Of a stretch of 64,000 nt of DNA, positions 46,010-55,207 are shown piece by piece (position 1 is the stretch's first letter; each line of letters opens with the position of its first letter). Source of the DNA: Corynebacterium halotolerans (GTDB taxonomy: Bacteria > Actinomycetota > Actinomycetes > Mycobacteriales > Mycobacteriaceae); NCBI RefSeq assembly GCF_001056295.1, contig NZ_JVMD01000015.1, forward strand, positions 124,001-188,000. Reading direction: 5' to 3'. The position numbers and the translations under genes are program-made. Below the pieces are notes generated by a model. It was not told where the DNA came from and ran no database searches. It was given only the letters and a program-made list of their open reading frames with translations.

Positions 46010-46040
46010 GCGCGCGGAACCCCACCGGGGTTCCGCGCGC
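46010..46040. terminator. Bidirectional terminator between DUF1540 and DUF2470 genes
   Basis: GCGCGCGGAACCCC (46010-46023) pairs perfectly with GGGGTTCCGCGCGC (46027-46040) around a 3-base loop, with AAAAG before and CTCGGCTTTCG after. It is well placed to end both convergent genes. Confidence 0.85.
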
Positions 46041-46056
46041 TCCTCGGCTTTCGGCG

Positions 46057-46869
46057 TCAGATACGCGGTGACGCGTGCCGTGCCGAGGTCCGGGCGGCGA
46101 GAGCGGCGACGGCCCCCGCCAAGTCATCGAGAGTGTGAACCGGCTCCGGGAAATTGACGAAAACGCTGGTCAGGCGGTTGTGGTGCATCGTCGCCAGCGT
46201 GATTCCCGCGGGGTCGACGTCGGCGATCCACGGTGCAAAGCCGGGCGTCGCCTGGACGGCGGCGGCCGCCACCCGCTCGCGGATCTCGAACTCGGAGCAC
46301 GGGAAGCCGGGGACGCGCTCGACCAGGACATCGGAGAGCAGCGCCGACAGATGGTCGGGCGTCAGGCGGCCGACGATGTCGCGGGCGTCGAACTCGTGGT
46401 CCGCGAACGGGCGATGCGCCGTGGTCGCCGCGGCGGTGATCGCGCGCGGGTCGAGGGTGGCCACCCCGCAGGGGCCGTGGAGGAGCACCTTGTCCAGCTC
46501 GACGACGCCGATCACGCACGATTCGGGCACGTGTCCGAACGGGGCCGTGGCGTCGGCGGTGGCGGCAGAGGTGCCGTCCGCGGCATCGAGCCAGGTCACG
46601 CGCCCGAGGCCGTGGAGGCTCGCGACGGTGATGTCGATGAACAGCTCGGGCGCCTTCTTCGTGCCGTCGAGCCGGACCTCGGCGTCGCCGACGAATTCGG
46701 CGTCGGCGGCGGGGCACATGACCAGCAGGCGGCCGCGCTCGTCCACGCGGTGGGCGAGCGCCGGGATGATGGCGGTCGGATCCACGCGGAAGGGGGCCAG
46801 GGTCAGTGCGCCGGCTCCGCCGAGGATGCGGCTGCCGAGGCTCGTGCTGTACTCCGTGCGTTCGTCCAT
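46057..46869 (-). CDS. DUF2470 domain protein, probably iron/heme related
   Basis: A 270-residue protein. The C-terminal third contains a DUF2470-type module (about 170-260: HLSALLSDVLVERVPGFPCS, then ITLATMHHNRLTSVFVNFPEPV). The N-terminal part resembles a flavin-reductase-like split barrel (LLVMCPAADAEFVGDAEVRL). DUF2470 occurs at the end of HugZ-type heme-utilisation proteins. A DtxR-like box only 17 bases before the ATG supports an iron-regulated role. A GGGAG ribosome site is present. The substrate is not predictable. Confidence 0.78.
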   Translation of the reverse strand: MDERTEYSTSLGSRILGGAGALTLAPFRVDPTAIIPALAHRVDERGRLLVMCPAADAEFVGDAEVRLDGTKKAPELFIDITVASLHGLGRVTWLDAADGTSAATADATAPFGHVPESCVIGVVELDKVLLHGPCGVATLDPRAITAAATTAHRPFADHEFDARDIVGRLTPDHLSALLSDVLVERVPGFPCSEFEIRERVAAAAVQATPGFAPWIADVDPAGITLATMHHNRLTSVFVNFPEPVHTLDDLAGAVAALAARTSARHASPRI

Positions 46870-46885
46870 TCAAATCTCCCAAACT

Positions 46886-46904
46886 GTAGGCGAGGGTAGC
46901 CTAA
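46886..46904 (-). promoter_or_regulatory. DtxR-like iron box upstream of the DUF2470 gene
   Basis: GTAGGCGAGGGTAGCCTAA agrees with 14 of 19 positions of the DtxR consensus, including the TAGG and CCTAA ends. It lies 17 bases upstream of the start codon and overlaps a plausible leftward -10 (TACAGT), as expected for iron-dependent repression. Confidence 0.7.
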
Positions 46905-47140
46905 GCAAGTAGCGCCAGGGTGTCAATACAAGTGGGGGTGGGGGAGTGCCGGCGTCCGCCCCGCGCGCGCCCGCCGGTTCGGGCCGGGTGGGCAGGTGGT
47001 TGCGCGCGGGCATGGGCTTTACGACGCCCACCGCCCCCATCGAACGGTGCCTTTCGGAAAAGGCGGTCGTGATCAGGCACGTTCGAATGGGCGGCCGGAG
47101 TTTCAGTCGGTCGATCCGGAGTGCGTCATAGCTTGTGGCC

Positions 47141-47998
47141 ATGACTTTCACGAACGAAAATTTCACGGGCCACCACGTCAGCTTCGAGGGGGACCATGCC
47201 GCCATCGAAGATCGCGCCGCCTTCGACGACCCCGCGGCGGGCAGAGGATTGATCGGCGCCGACGTCGACCTCGAATTCCATGCGGACGAACGGCCCCTGT
47301 GCGACGTCCACGACATCGTCGACGAAATGCGCCCCGACCTGCCCAACCTCGCCGAGATTTCGCGATCCGCCGATGGCACGCGGGTCACTCTCCGGGCGGA
47401 TGCGGGTGAGACGCTGGTGTTCGCCGTCGAGGTCATCGAACGCGGTCACCGCCATGGCCGCCGCGCCGTCGGTCTCGGGTGGCGGGTGGAGGCGTCGGAT
47501 GCGGCCGGCGGACCGGTGCCCATCCCGTTCAGGGGGAATCCCAAAATCGCGAAAACGGCCGACGACGTGCGCCGGATCGTGAGCCGGATGTTCTCGCGCT
47601 GGGTGGGCGACGACATGCGACGGGCCCGTGCACGCCGTAGGTCACTGTTGAAGCGGATGACGCGGGAGAACCGGAGTCGGGCGATTCAGCGGCTCGAGGA
47701 GCTGCACCTTTCCCTGCGAAGCGGCGACCGCGAGACCCACCGCGGTTCCGTGGAGAGGGGATACTGGTACATCGGATTCGATGACCCGGGCGAGGCGTTC
47801 GGCGTACTGTCCTGCCGTGAGGGCGGCCGGAACGTGCTCCGCGCCGTCTGGCTGGATCTGACCGGCTGCGAAGATTCGGTGAACGATCTCCGGTCGTGCC
47901 CGATCGAGAGCATCGACGCCGCCGAAATCATCGGCGAAGACGCGGCCGACGCGATCATCGAATGGGACGACGAAACCTATCTCCAGTGGGCGGTGTGA
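47141..47998 (+). CDS. Hypothetical protein, unrecognised
   Basis: A 285-residue soluble protein, MTFTNENFTGHHVSFEGDHA at the start. Its N-terminal 130 residues look beta-rich with many acidic residues. A basic helical stretch (about 150-175, RRARARRRSLLKRMTRENRS) precedes a C-terminal part with RGYWYIGFDDPGEAFGVLSC and ADAIIEWDDETYLQWAV. I recognise no domain. GTG 47135 is an alternative start, and neither has a strong ribosome site. Codon use is like its neighbours. It stands alone between the DUF2470 and Nudix genes. Confidence 0.6.
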   Translation: MTFTNENFTGHHVSFEGDHAAIEDRAAFDDPAAGRGLIGADVDLEFHADERPLCDVHDIVDEMRPDLPNLAEISRSADGTRVTLRADAGETLVFAVEVIERGHRHGRRAVGLGWRVEASDAAGGPVPIPFRGNPKIAKTADDVRRIVSRMFSRWVGDDMRRARARRRSLLKRMTRENRSRAIQRLEELHLSLRSGDRETHRGSVERGYWYIGFDDPGEAFGVLSCREGGRNVLRAVWLDLTGCEDSVNDLRSCPIESIDAAEIIGEDAADAIIEWDDETYLQWAV

Positions 47999-48083
47999 CC
48001 GGGACGGGGCATCTGACCGGCGGTTTTTCGGCCGGTGGGAGGCGAGGAGCGGTCCCGCGGGGGATCGGCGAACGCCGTGGGGA

Positions 48084-48557
48084 CTACAGTCCCAGCACGC
48101 GGCCGACGTGCCACGCCAGCGGCAGCTCCGCGAGCTGTTCGCGGGTGGCCCACAAGTGATCGGAGTGCTCGCGGGTCAGGGCGACGTCGGCGGCGTCGTC
48201 AAGCTCGACGGCCTCGAAGGTGACGATGTGGTACCGGAAATCCCCGCCCTTGGTGTCCGGGTTCGACCAGTGCGCGACCTCGGCGCCGAGCGTGGCCTTC
48301 AGTCCCGTCTCCTCGTTGAGCTCGCGCAATGCGGCATCCGCCGGCTCCTCGCCCCGCTCGCTTTTGCCGCCCGGCAGATCCCACTGGTCCCCCAGGTAGC
48401 CCCCGGTGGCCCGGCGCAGCACCAGCAGGCGGTCGCCCCGGCGCACCAGGACGTTGCAGACCCAGCCATCGGCGACCGGCCATTCCGACAGCGCGGCCGT
48501 GCCCGCCGGTTCGCGGCGGCTGGTGGCCGGTTCGTCGTGATGGCTGTCGTCGATCAT
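48084..48557 (-). CDS. Nudix hydrolase (MutT-like)
   Basis: A 157-residue Nudix enzyme, hydrolysing a nucleoside diphosphate linked to another moiety. The Nudix box GGKSERGEEPADAALRELNEETG (split; about 64-86, pattern Gx5Ex7REUxEExGU) is complete, with Glu residues for Mg2+. It starts MIDDSHHDEPATSRREPAGT. The substrate cannot be told; MutT-like pyrophosphohydrolases sanitising dNTPs are one option. It is convergent with the hypothetical gene and divergent from the sugar importer. Confidence 0.9.
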   Translation of the reverse strand: MIDDSHHDEPATSRREPAGTAALSEWPVADGWVCNVLVRRGDRLLVLRRATGGYLGDQWDLPGGKSERGEEPADAALRELNEETGLKATLGAEVAHWSNPDTKGGDFRYHIVTFEAVELDDAADVALTREHSDHLWATREQLAELPLAWHVGRVLGL

Positions 48558-48711
48558 GAGGAAATCTTAGATCCGCCCCCACCCGGCTACGCAATTCGCC
48601 GGGCCCGCCCGGCTGCGCAATCCGCGCACCGGCCGCGCCGGTCGCACCGGCCGCACCCGCCGCGCCGGTCGTTCGCGGTGCGCCGCTCATAACCTTCCCG
48701 TAACGTTCTCG

Positions 48712-48738
48712 TTGCAAAAACAGTGATCGTCGTATACT
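48712..48738 (+). promoter_or_regulatory. Promoter of the sugar importer operon
   Basis: TATACT (48733-48738) is an excellent -10, with TTGCAA (48712-48717) as -35 at a short 15-base spacing, in an A+T-rich patch ahead of the binding-protein gene. An AGGAG at 48767-48771 serves ATG 48784. Confidence 0.6.
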
Positions 48739-48783
48739 GAGAAGCGGCTTATCAAATCCCCTACATGAGGAGCTGATGGAACC

Positions 48784-50232
48784 ATGACGGCTTCGCAAGG
48801 AAGATCCCCGACGGGGGATCGTGAAGGGCGGGGCCGCGGGCTCCGTCCGCGAACTGCGTGGAAGAAAAAGACCGTCGCCCTGCTCGCCGCCCTGACCATC
48901 GGTGCACCGGTGCTCGCGGCATGCGGGAACGAGGAAGCCGGCCCCACGGTGCTGCGGTTCATGGGGCCCGCCGACGGCGTCGACCAATACACCGCAGCAG
49001 CGAAGAAGTGCTCCGAGCAGGCGGGCGGGCGCTACACCATCCAATACGACGTATCCGCCAAGCAGACCGATGACCAGCGGCTCCAGCTCGCGCGCCGCAT
49101 CGTCGGCGGCGATGACTCGTTCGACATCATGGGCCTCGACGTCACCTGGACCGCCGAGTTCGCCGAAGCGGGCTGGGCGGTCGAGTTCCCCGGGGACGTC
49201 GCCAAGCGGGTCCAGGACGGCACGCTGTCCGGCCCGATGGAAACGGCCACGTGGAACGACAAGGTGTACGGCGCTCCGCTGAACACGAACACGCAGCTCA
49301 TGTGGTACCGCAAGTCGCTGATGCCCAAGGGCCCTGACGGGCAGCCGCAGCCGCCGAAGACGTGGGAGGAAATCGCCGCGCTCGGCGCCAAGCACGCCGA
49401 AGAGGGCAAGCCGTCCTACATCGGCGTGCAGGCCGCGCAGTACGAGGGCGTCGTCGTGTGGTTCAACTCGATGCTCGAAGCCGCCGGCGGATCCATCGTC
49501 GACGAAACCGGCCGCGTGGCCACCATCAACCAGGGCGACGCCGCCAAGCGCGCTCTGGCCGCCATGAAGGCCGTGGCCACCGCCAAGGGCGCCGACCCGT
49601 CGACCTCGCAGCTCGACGAGAACATGGCGCGCCTGGCATTCGACCGCGGCGCCGCGTTCATGCAGGTCAACTACCCGTTCGTGTACGCGGGCCTGAAGGA
49701 GAAGGCCGACGGCGGCGACGCCCGCGCCAAGGAGGCCTTCGACGACCTCGGCTGGACCGTCTACCCCGGCATGGAGGCCGACAAGCCGTCCAAGGCGACC
49801 ATCGGCGGCCTGAACATCGCCGTGCCGTCGACGTCGAAGAACAAGGACCTGGCGTTCGAGGCCATCGAGTGCCTGCGCAACGAGGAAAACCAGCTGCACA
49901 ACGCACTCACCGGCGGCCTGCCCCCGACGCTGACCAAGCTCTACACCGAGGCGACCGACGAGTTCATCGCGGAGTACCCCTTCTACAAGGAGATCTTCGA
50001 GTCGCTGAACACCCTCGACCCGGCGGACCTGGGGCCCGAGGAGCAGAGCCTGCTCCCGGACAAGCGCCGCGTGTCCGTCGCCGTCCGCCCGGCCTCGCCG
50101 GCGTATCAGTCCGTGTCGATTCTGCTGGCGTCGCGCCTGAGCCCGCCCGCGTCGATCGACCCCGAGTCGCTCGTCCCCGAGTTGGCGGATGAGATCGACC
50201 GGGCCATCAAGTCCGAAGGGTTGGTGCCGTGA
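48784..50232 (+). CDS. ABC sugar transporter substrate-binding lipoprotein (LpqY/TusE-like)
   Basis: A 482-residue solute-binding lipoprotein: charged N-terminus, hydrophobic stretch and lipobox LAAC with Cys47, so lipidated and membrane-anchored outside. The rest is a cluster 1 carbohydrate-binding fold (TSxxFDIMGLDVTWTAEFAEAG, KVYGAPLNTNTQLMWYRKSL, FDRGAAFMQVNYPF). Gene order binding protein-permease-permease-ATPase equals lpqY-sugA-sugB-sugC (trehalose recycling in mycobacteria) and TusE-F-G-K of C. glutamicum, so trehalose is the likely substrate (inference). The stop overlaps the next start by one base. Confidence 0.88.
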   Translation: MTASQGRSPTGDREGRGRGLRPRTAWKKKTVALLAALTIGAPVLAACGNEEAGPTVLRFMGPADGVDQYTAAAKKCSEQAGGRYTIQYDVSAKQTDDQRLQLARRIVGGDDSFDIMGLDVTWTAEFAEAGWAVEFPGDVAKRVQDGTLSGPMETATWNDKVYGAPLNTNTQLMWYRKSLMPKGPDGQPQPPKTWEEIAALGAKHAEEGKPSYIGVQAAQYEGVVVWFNSMLEAAGGSIVDETGRVATINQGDAAKRALAAMKAVATAKGADPSTSQLDENMARLAFDRGAAFMQVNYPFVYAGLKEKADGGDARAKEAFDDLGWTVYPGMEADKPSKATIGGLNIAVPSTSKNKDLAFEAIECLRNEENQLHNALTGGLPPTLTKLYTEATDEFIAEYPFYKEIFESLNTLDPADLGPEEQSLLPDKRRVSVAVRPASPAYQSVSILLASRLSPPASIDPESLVPELADEIDRAIKSEGLVP

Positions 50233-51296
50233 TGAGTGGCCCCGTCAATGACCCCGTGCGCGACCGCGACCCCGGCCGGGATTCCGGCATGGGCGGCGGC
50301 CGCGCGACGTCGGCCGACGCCGGCGGTTCCCCGGCGGTGACCGTCGACGGCGCCGACCAGTCGACGTCGATCGCGCCGCACAAGTCGGCCGACGCGTCGA
50401 ACCGCAAGGCCAAGCAGAAGTACTCCGACGGCCGCAAGGCCGAGCGCCGCCTGGGCATGATGCTCGTCGCCCCGGCGGTCATCCTGATGCTGGCGGTGAC
50501 GGCGTACCCGATCATCTACGCCGTGTGGCTGTCGATGCAGCGCTACGACCTGCGTTTCCCGGCCGACCGCGAGTTCGTCGGCCTGGACAACTACGCCGCG
50601 GTGCTGACGTCGAGCTACTGGTGGGAGTCGCTGTGGGTGACCGTGGTGATCACGGTGATCTCGGTGATCTTCGAGTTCGTGCTCGGCCTGGCCATCGCGA
50701 TGATCATGCACCGGGCGATCTTCGGCCGCGGCGTGATCCGCACGGTGGTGCTGGTGCCGTACGGCATCGTGACCGTCGCCGCCGCGTACTCGTGGAACTA
50801 CGCCTGGACGCCGGGCACCGGCTACCTGGCCAATTTGCTTCCCGACGGGTCGGCGCCGCTGACCGAGCAGTGGCCGTCGATCTTCATCATCATCCTCGCC
50901 GAGGTGTGGAAGACGACGCCGTTCATGGCGCTGCTGCTCCTGGCGGGCCTGGCGCTGGTGCCGGACGACGTGCTGAAGGCCGCGGCGCTGGACGGCGCGG
51001 GTTTCTGGCAGCGGCTGTTCAAGATCACGCTGCCGCTGATGAAGCCCTCGATCGTCGTGGCGCTGCTGTTCCGCACGCTGGATGCGTTCCGCGTGTTCGA
51101 CAACATCTACATTCTGACCAAGGGCAACAACGGCACCGGCTCGGTGTCGATCCTCGGCTACAACAACCTGTTCATGGCGTTCAACCTGGGCATCGGCTCC
51201 GCGATTTCGGTGCTGATCTTCCTGTGCGTCGCCATCATCGCATTCATCTTCGTCAAGGGGCTCGGCGCGTCCACCCCCGGCAGCGGGAAGGAGTGA
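50232..51296 (+). CDS. ABC sugar transporter permease (SugA/TusF-like)
   Basis: MalF-type permease of 354 residues with a polar N-terminal tail (1-70, Gly/Asp/Ala/Ser-rich) and six helices from about 75. The EAA coupling loop is DDVLKAAALDGAGFWQRLFKITLPLMKP (split; around 250-278). It pairs with the following MalG-type permease. ATG 50232 overlaps the previous TGA (TGATG), giving coupled translation; the codon before, GTG, is an alternative. Confidence 0.92.
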   Translation: MSGPVNDPVRDRDPGRDSGMGGGRATSADAGGSPAVTVDGADQSTSIAPHKSADASNRKAKQKYSDGRKAERRLGMMLVAPAVILMLAVTAYPIIYAVWLSMQRYDLRFPADREFVGLDNYAAVLTSSYWWESLWVTVVITVISVIFEFVLGLAIAMIMHRAIFGRGVIRTVVLVPYGIVTVAAAYSWNYAWTPGTGYLANLLPDGSAPLTEQWPSIFIIILAEVWKTTPFMALLLLAGLALVPDDVLKAAALDGAGFWQRLFKITLPLMKPSIVVALLFRTLDAFRVFDNIYILTKGNNGTGSVSILGYNNLFMAFNLGIGSAISVLIFLCVAIIAFIFVKGLGASTPGSGKE

Positions 51297-51302
51297 TCAG
51301 CC

Positions 51303-52136
51303 ATGCAGCAAGGAACCGGCAAGGAAAAGGCGCTGTGGACCATCGCGCTCGTTCTCGTCGTCTTGTACGCGCTCGTGCCCGTGGCCTGGATCGCGTCATT
51401 GTCGTTCAAGACCACGCCCACCCTCCATGACGGGCATTTCATCCCGCGTGAGTGGACGCTGGACAACTACAAGGGGATCTTCCAGACCTCGGAGTTCACG
51501 CGGGCGCTGATCAACTCGATCGGCATCGGGTTGATCACCACGCTGATCGCCGTCGTCGTCGGCACGATGGCGGCCTACGCCATCGCCCGCCTGACGTTCC
51601 CCGGCAAGTCCCTGATTCTCGGCGTTTCGCTGCTCATCGCGATGTTCCCGCAGGTGTCGCTGGTCAGCCCGCTGTTCGACATCGAGCGCAAGCTCGGCCT
51701 GTTCGACACGTGGCCCGGCCTGATCCTGCCGTACATCACGTTCGCGCTGCCGATGGCCATCTTCATCCTGTCGTCCTTCTTCAAGGAGATCCCGTGGGAG
51801 CTGGAGAAGGCCGCGCAGATGGACGGCGCGACGCCGTTCCAGGCGTTCCGCAAGGTGGTGGCCCCGCTGGCCATCCCGGGCATCGTCACCGCGGCGATCC
51901 TGGTGTTCATCTTCGCGTGGAACGACTTCCTGTTGGCGGTGTCGCTGACCTCCACGGAGGCTTCGCGCACCGCTCCGGCCGCGATGGCCAACTTCACGGG
52001 TTCGTCCCAGTTCGAGGAGCCGACGGGGTCGATCGCGGCGGCGGCGATCGTCATCACCATCCCGATCATCATCTTCGTAGTCATTTTCCAGCGTCGCATC
52101 GTGGCCGGCCTGACCTCCGGCGCAGTGAAGGGATAG
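51303..52136 (+). CDS. ABC sugar transporter permease (SugB/TusG-like)
   Basis: MalG-type permease of 277 residues with six helices, starting [20 protein letters not shown]. The EAA loop is [20 protein letters not shown] followed by [10 protein letters not shown] (about 162-190). It forms the membrane channel with the preceding permease. GGAAGGAG upstream gives a good ribosome site, 6 bases after the previous stop. The next gene (ATPase) begins 7 bases after its stop. Confidence 0.93.
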   Translation: MQQGTGKEKALWTIALVLVVLYALVPVAWIASLSFKTTPTLHDGHFIPREWTLDNYKGIFQTSEFTRALINSIGIGLITTLIAVVVGTMAAYAIARLTFPGKSLILGVSLLIAMFPQVSLVSPLFDIERKLGLFDTWPGLILPYITFALPMAIFILSSFFKEIPWELEKAAQMDGATPFQAFRKVVAPLAIPGIVTAAILVFIFAWNDFLLAVSLTSTEASRTAPAAMANFTGSSQFEEPTGSIAAAAIVITIPIIIFVVIFQRRIVAGLTSGAVKG

Positions 52137-52142
52137 CAAGTC

Positions 52143-53318
52143 ATGGCCGAAATCGAACTCAAGCACGTTTCGAAGAAGTTCCCCGACGGCGCGGTGGGCG
52201 TCGACGACGCGAACCTGCACATCAAGGACGGCGAATTCATCATCCTCGTCGGCCCGTCGGGTTGCGGTAAGTCGACGACGCTGAACATGATCGCCGGGTT
52301 GGAGGACATCACCGACGGCGACCTGCTCATCGGCGGCGAGCGCGTCAACGACGTGGCGCCGAAGGACCGCGACATCGCCATGGTGTTCCAGTCCTACGCC
52401 CTTTACCCGCACATGACGGTCCGCGAGAACATCGAGTTCCCGTTGAAGCTGGCGAAGACGCCGAAGGCGGAGATCGACGAGAAGGTGGCCTTCGCGTCGA
52501 AGGTCCTGGACCTCGACCCGTACCTGGACCGCAAGCCGTCGAACCTGTCGGGCGGTCAGCGCCAGCGCGTGGCCATGGGCCGTGCGATCGTGCGCCGCCC
52601 GAAGGTGTTCCTCATGGACGAGCCGCTGTCGAACCTGGACGCGAAGCTGCGCGTGCAGATGCGCGCGGAGATCTCCCGCCTGCAGGACCGCCTGGGCGTC
52701 ACCACGGTGTACGTCACGCACGACCAGACCGAGGCGATGACCCTCGGCGATCGCGTGGTGGTCATGAAGGGCGGCGTCATCCAGCAGGTCGGCGAGCCGC
52801 AGGAGCTCTACGATCGCCCGCGGAACCTGTTCATCGCCGGCTTCATCGGCTCGCCGTCGATGAACTTCACCCCCGGCCGGATCAACGGCGGGGTGGTGTC
52901 GACGGGTCTCGGCGACATCCCGCTTTCCGACGACCTCCGCGCCAAGCTCGGCGATGCCTCGGATCGCTCCGTGATCGTGGGCCTGCGCCCGGAGGCGTTC
53001 GAGGACGCCAATCTCGTCGAGGAGGGGCAGCGCGCCAAGGGCGTGGTCACCGAAGTCGACGTCGACGTCCTCGAGTCGATGGGCTCGGACAAGTTCGCGC
53101 ACTTCGCCGCCCCGCAGACCGGGGAGCGCGGCGCCGGCGGCGTCGCCTCGTCGGCGGCGGCCGCCGATGCCGGGCTCGACGACAAGGCCACGGGCACCAT
53201 GGTCGCCCGCCTGTCCGCCGAGTCGCCCGTGCGGCGCGGCGAGAAGGCGGCGCTGTGGTTCGACCCCGCGAAGATCGTGGTCTTCGACTCGGAGAGCGGA
53301 GAGAACCTGGGTCTGTAG
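52143..53318 (+). CDS. ABC sugar transporter ATPase (SugC/TusK/MsmX-like)
   Basis: A 391-residue MalK-type ATPase: Walker [10 protein letters not shown] (about 38-46), Q-loop [16 protein letters not shown], signature [16 protein letters not shown], Walker [17 protein letters not shown] and switch His in [15 protein letters not shown]. The C-terminal TOBE/OB regulatory domain (about 240-390) contains an Ala/Gly-rich insertion ([13 protein letters not shown]). It energises the two permeases. The operon ends at the stem-loop 53386-53422. Confidence 0.94.
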   Translation: MAEIELKHVSKKFPDGAVGVDDANLHIKDGEFIILVGPSGCGKSTTLNMIAGLEDITDGDLLIGGERVNDVAPKDRDIAMVFQSYALYPHMTVRENIEFPLKLAKTPKAEIDEKVAFASKVLDLDPYLDRKPSNLSGGQRQRVAMGRAIVRRPKVFLMDEPLSNLDAKLRVQMRAEISRLQDRLGVTTVYVTHDQTEAMTLGDRVVVMKGGVIQQVGEPQELYDRPRNLFIAGFIGSPSMNFTPGRINGGVVSTGLGDIPLSDDLRAKLGDASDRSVIVGLRPEAFEDANLVEEGQRAKGVVTEVDVDVLESMGSDKFAHFAAPQTGERGAGGVASSAAAADAGLDDKATGTMVARLSAESPVRRGEKAALWFDPAKIVVFDSESGENLGL

Positions 53319-53385
53319 GGATTGATCCCGGGGGTTCTGGACCCGGGAACCCGGTGACCGGTGGCCCCGGAACCCGAACCCCGCG

Positions 53386-53422
53386 CCGGCCGCCGGCCCG
53401 ATTCAGTCGGGCTGGCGGCCGG
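53386..53422. terminator. Bidirectional terminator between sugC-like and ParB-fold genes
   Basis: CCGGCCGCCGGCCCGA (53386-53401) pairs with TCGGGCTGGCGGCCGG (53407-53422), 16 bp with one G-T pair and a 5-base loop, followed by TTTCG. Its right arm lies inside the last codons of the convergent ParB-fold gene. Confidence 0.8.
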
Positions 53423-54251
53423 TTTCGCGTACCTGCTCGAAGACCTCGTCGGTCCATTCGTGGCGGCGGATCAGGCGGTAGCGTTCGGCGGCGATCCAGA
53501 CGTAGAGCTCGGCGTCGGTGTGGTTGGGGGCCAGCCCGATGGAGCGCGCGGCGGCGACCACGGGCTCGTATTCGGTGGTGAACCAGCGGTCGGCGATGTC
53601 GTCGCGGCCGAAGAAGGTGCGTTCGGCCTGCATGGCGCGAAAGCCCCAGGCCTCGACGTTTTCGGCGAGTTCGGCGTATTTCCACGGGTTGGGCAGGACG
53701 ATCTTCGCGGCCCGTTCGTCCGTCAGGGGCACGCGGGACAGGAAGATGCGGCGGTGGTCCTTCAGCACCAGGTCGCGGTTGGATTCGATGCCGTCGGCGT
53801 CGACCTTGGTCAGGATTTCGGTGACGTAGGCGTCGATGGTGGGGTTGCCGCGGTTGCGGGCGATGGAGACGCGGTGGTGGCCGTCGACGACGAAGTACAT
53901 GCCGCCGACCTTGCGCAGCCGCACGGGCGGCACGGTCTCGCCGCGGCGCTGGGCGGCGTTGAGGCGGGCCCACCGTTCGCGGGAGATGGACGTGGTGGGG
54001 CGGAAGTCGCGGTCGAATTGGCCGGTGCGGTCGACCGACCCGACGATGGACTCCACGGGGACGTCGACGAGCCCGAGTTCGCGGCGGCCGGTTTCGCCGA
54101 GTGCGGCGACCACTTCGTCGTAGGGCAGGACCTGCGTGATGTCGTCGGGCTGCCGGCGCAGGCGGGAGACGGCCCTGCTCAGTCGGGCGCGGCGGCGGGC
54201 GCGGGAGAAGTCGGCCTGCGCGTCGGCGTCGGGGAATCCGGTGTCGGCCAT
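53403..54251 (-). CDS. ParB/Srx-fold protein of unknown role
   Basis: A 282-residue protein. The ParB/sulfiredoxin-like core (about 65-150) shows VPVESIVGSVDRTGQFDRDF, PPVRLRKVGGMYFVVDGHHR and VSIARNRG, where DGHHR is the family nucleotide-binding motif. No helix-turn-helix of chromosomal ParB is evident, so a partition role is not supported. ATG 54251 is two bases after the metallophosphatase stop, giving coupled translation. A longer in-frame start would overlap that gene. Confidence 0.8.
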   Translation of the reverse strand: MADTGFPDADAQADFSRARRRARLSRAVSRLRRQPDDITQVLPYDEVVAALGETGRRELGLVDVPVESIVGSVDRTGQFDRDFRPTTSISRERWARLNAAQRRGETVPPVRLRKVGGMYFVVDGHHRVSIARNRGNPTIDAYVTEILTKVDADGIESNRDLVLKDHRRIFLSRVPLTDERAAKIVLPNPWKYAELAENVEAWGFRAMQAERTFFGRDDIADRWFTTEYEPVVAAARSIGLAPNHTDAELYVWIAAERYRLIRRHEWTDEVFEQVRETGRQPD

Positions 54252-54253
54252 GG

Positions 54254-55003
54254 TCAGCGTCCTTTCAGGATCAATTCCGCGCGCGGGGCGGTGCGCGGCG
54301 GGTGGATGCGGGTGAGCGTCCACCCGACGGTGTTGACGACGAGTGTGCCGGTGCCGGGGTCATCGCGCCCATCGTCGGCGGGCAGCGCGGTCACGCACCG
54401 CTCCGCCCCGTGCGGGTGCACGTGGCCGTGGAGGTGCAGCGCGGGCCGCAGCTTGTCCACCAGCATGTCGACGGCCGGCAGCGCGCGGTGGACATCGTCG
54501 TCGGCGGGGGCGCCCGGGGTGCCGGGGGCGTGGGTGAGCAGGACGTCGGCGCCTGCGCGGCGGGCTTTGCGCAGTACGCGCCGGGCGCGGCGCATGGCCT
54601 GCGCGTCGGTCCATTGGTTGGGGCCGGAGGAGTAGCGCCCGCAGCCGCCCAGCCCCGCGATGCGCAGGCCCGCGACCTCCACGACGTCGCGGTCGGCGGC
54701 CCACGCCCCCTCGGGGCCGGGCCAGGTGTCGTGGCGGCCGGCGCGCACCCAGCCGGCGGGGGACAGCGTGAATCCCTCCAGCGAGGGGTCGTGGTTTCCG
54801 GGCACCATCACGCAGGGCACGTCGAAGGCGTCGGCGACGGCGGTGACGTAGGCGAAGTCGAGGTCGCCGGCGGACAGCAGCACGTCCGGCCGGTCGTCGG
54901 GTCCGAAGTCGACGCCCCCGGGGATGGTCAGCGCGGGGCGTTCCTCGTCGGCTATGGCGAGGATGGTCACGGGCCCCGGTGCTTTGCGACGTTGCTGTTC
55001 CAT
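54254..55003 (-). CDS. Metallophosphoesterase family protein
   Basis: A 249-residue calcineurin-like phosphoesterase. Metal-site motifs are VLLSAGDLDFAYV (GD, about 42), MVPGNHDPSLEGF (GNHD, about 68), LLTHAPGTPG (H) and LHLHGHVHPHG (GHxH, about 185). The usual first motif DxH is replaced by ILAIADEERP, as in a subfamily of actinobacterial members. The substrate is unknown. It is translationally linked to the ParB-fold gene, suggesting a shared function (inference). Confidence 0.85.
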   Translation of the reverse strand: MEQQRRKAPGPVTILAIADEERPALTIPGGVDFGPDDRPDVLLSAGDLDFAYVTAVADAFDVPCVMVPGNHDPSLEGFTLSPAGWVRAGRHDTWPGPEGAWAADRDVVEVAGLRIAGLGGCGRYSSGPNQWTDAQAMRRARRVLRKARRAGADVLLTHAPGTPGAPADDDVHRALPAVDMLVDKLRPALHLHGHVHPHGAERCVTALPADDGRDDPGTGTLVVNTVGWTLTRIHPPRTAPRAELILKGR

Positions 55004-55207
55004 CGGTTTCGACCGTATGCCAAGCGGCGGCGGGAGTCACGGGCGTGGCCGGGTGTTCGAAGGCCGCCGCCGAAGTCCGGCCGGAGAATCCGGGCGGTTT
55101 CCTAGGGTGACGGCATCAGCCGCCGGACGGTGGATCCGGCGGATGTCGCCGAGTCGCGAAATGAAGCCGAGTCTCGAAATCAAGCCGAGTCGCAAGGAGA
55201 TGCCGCC

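Noticed and set aside
53403-54251. Chromosome partition protein ParB
   Set aside because: Only the ParB/Srx fold motif is present. There is no helix-turn-helix, ParA partner or parS-like site.
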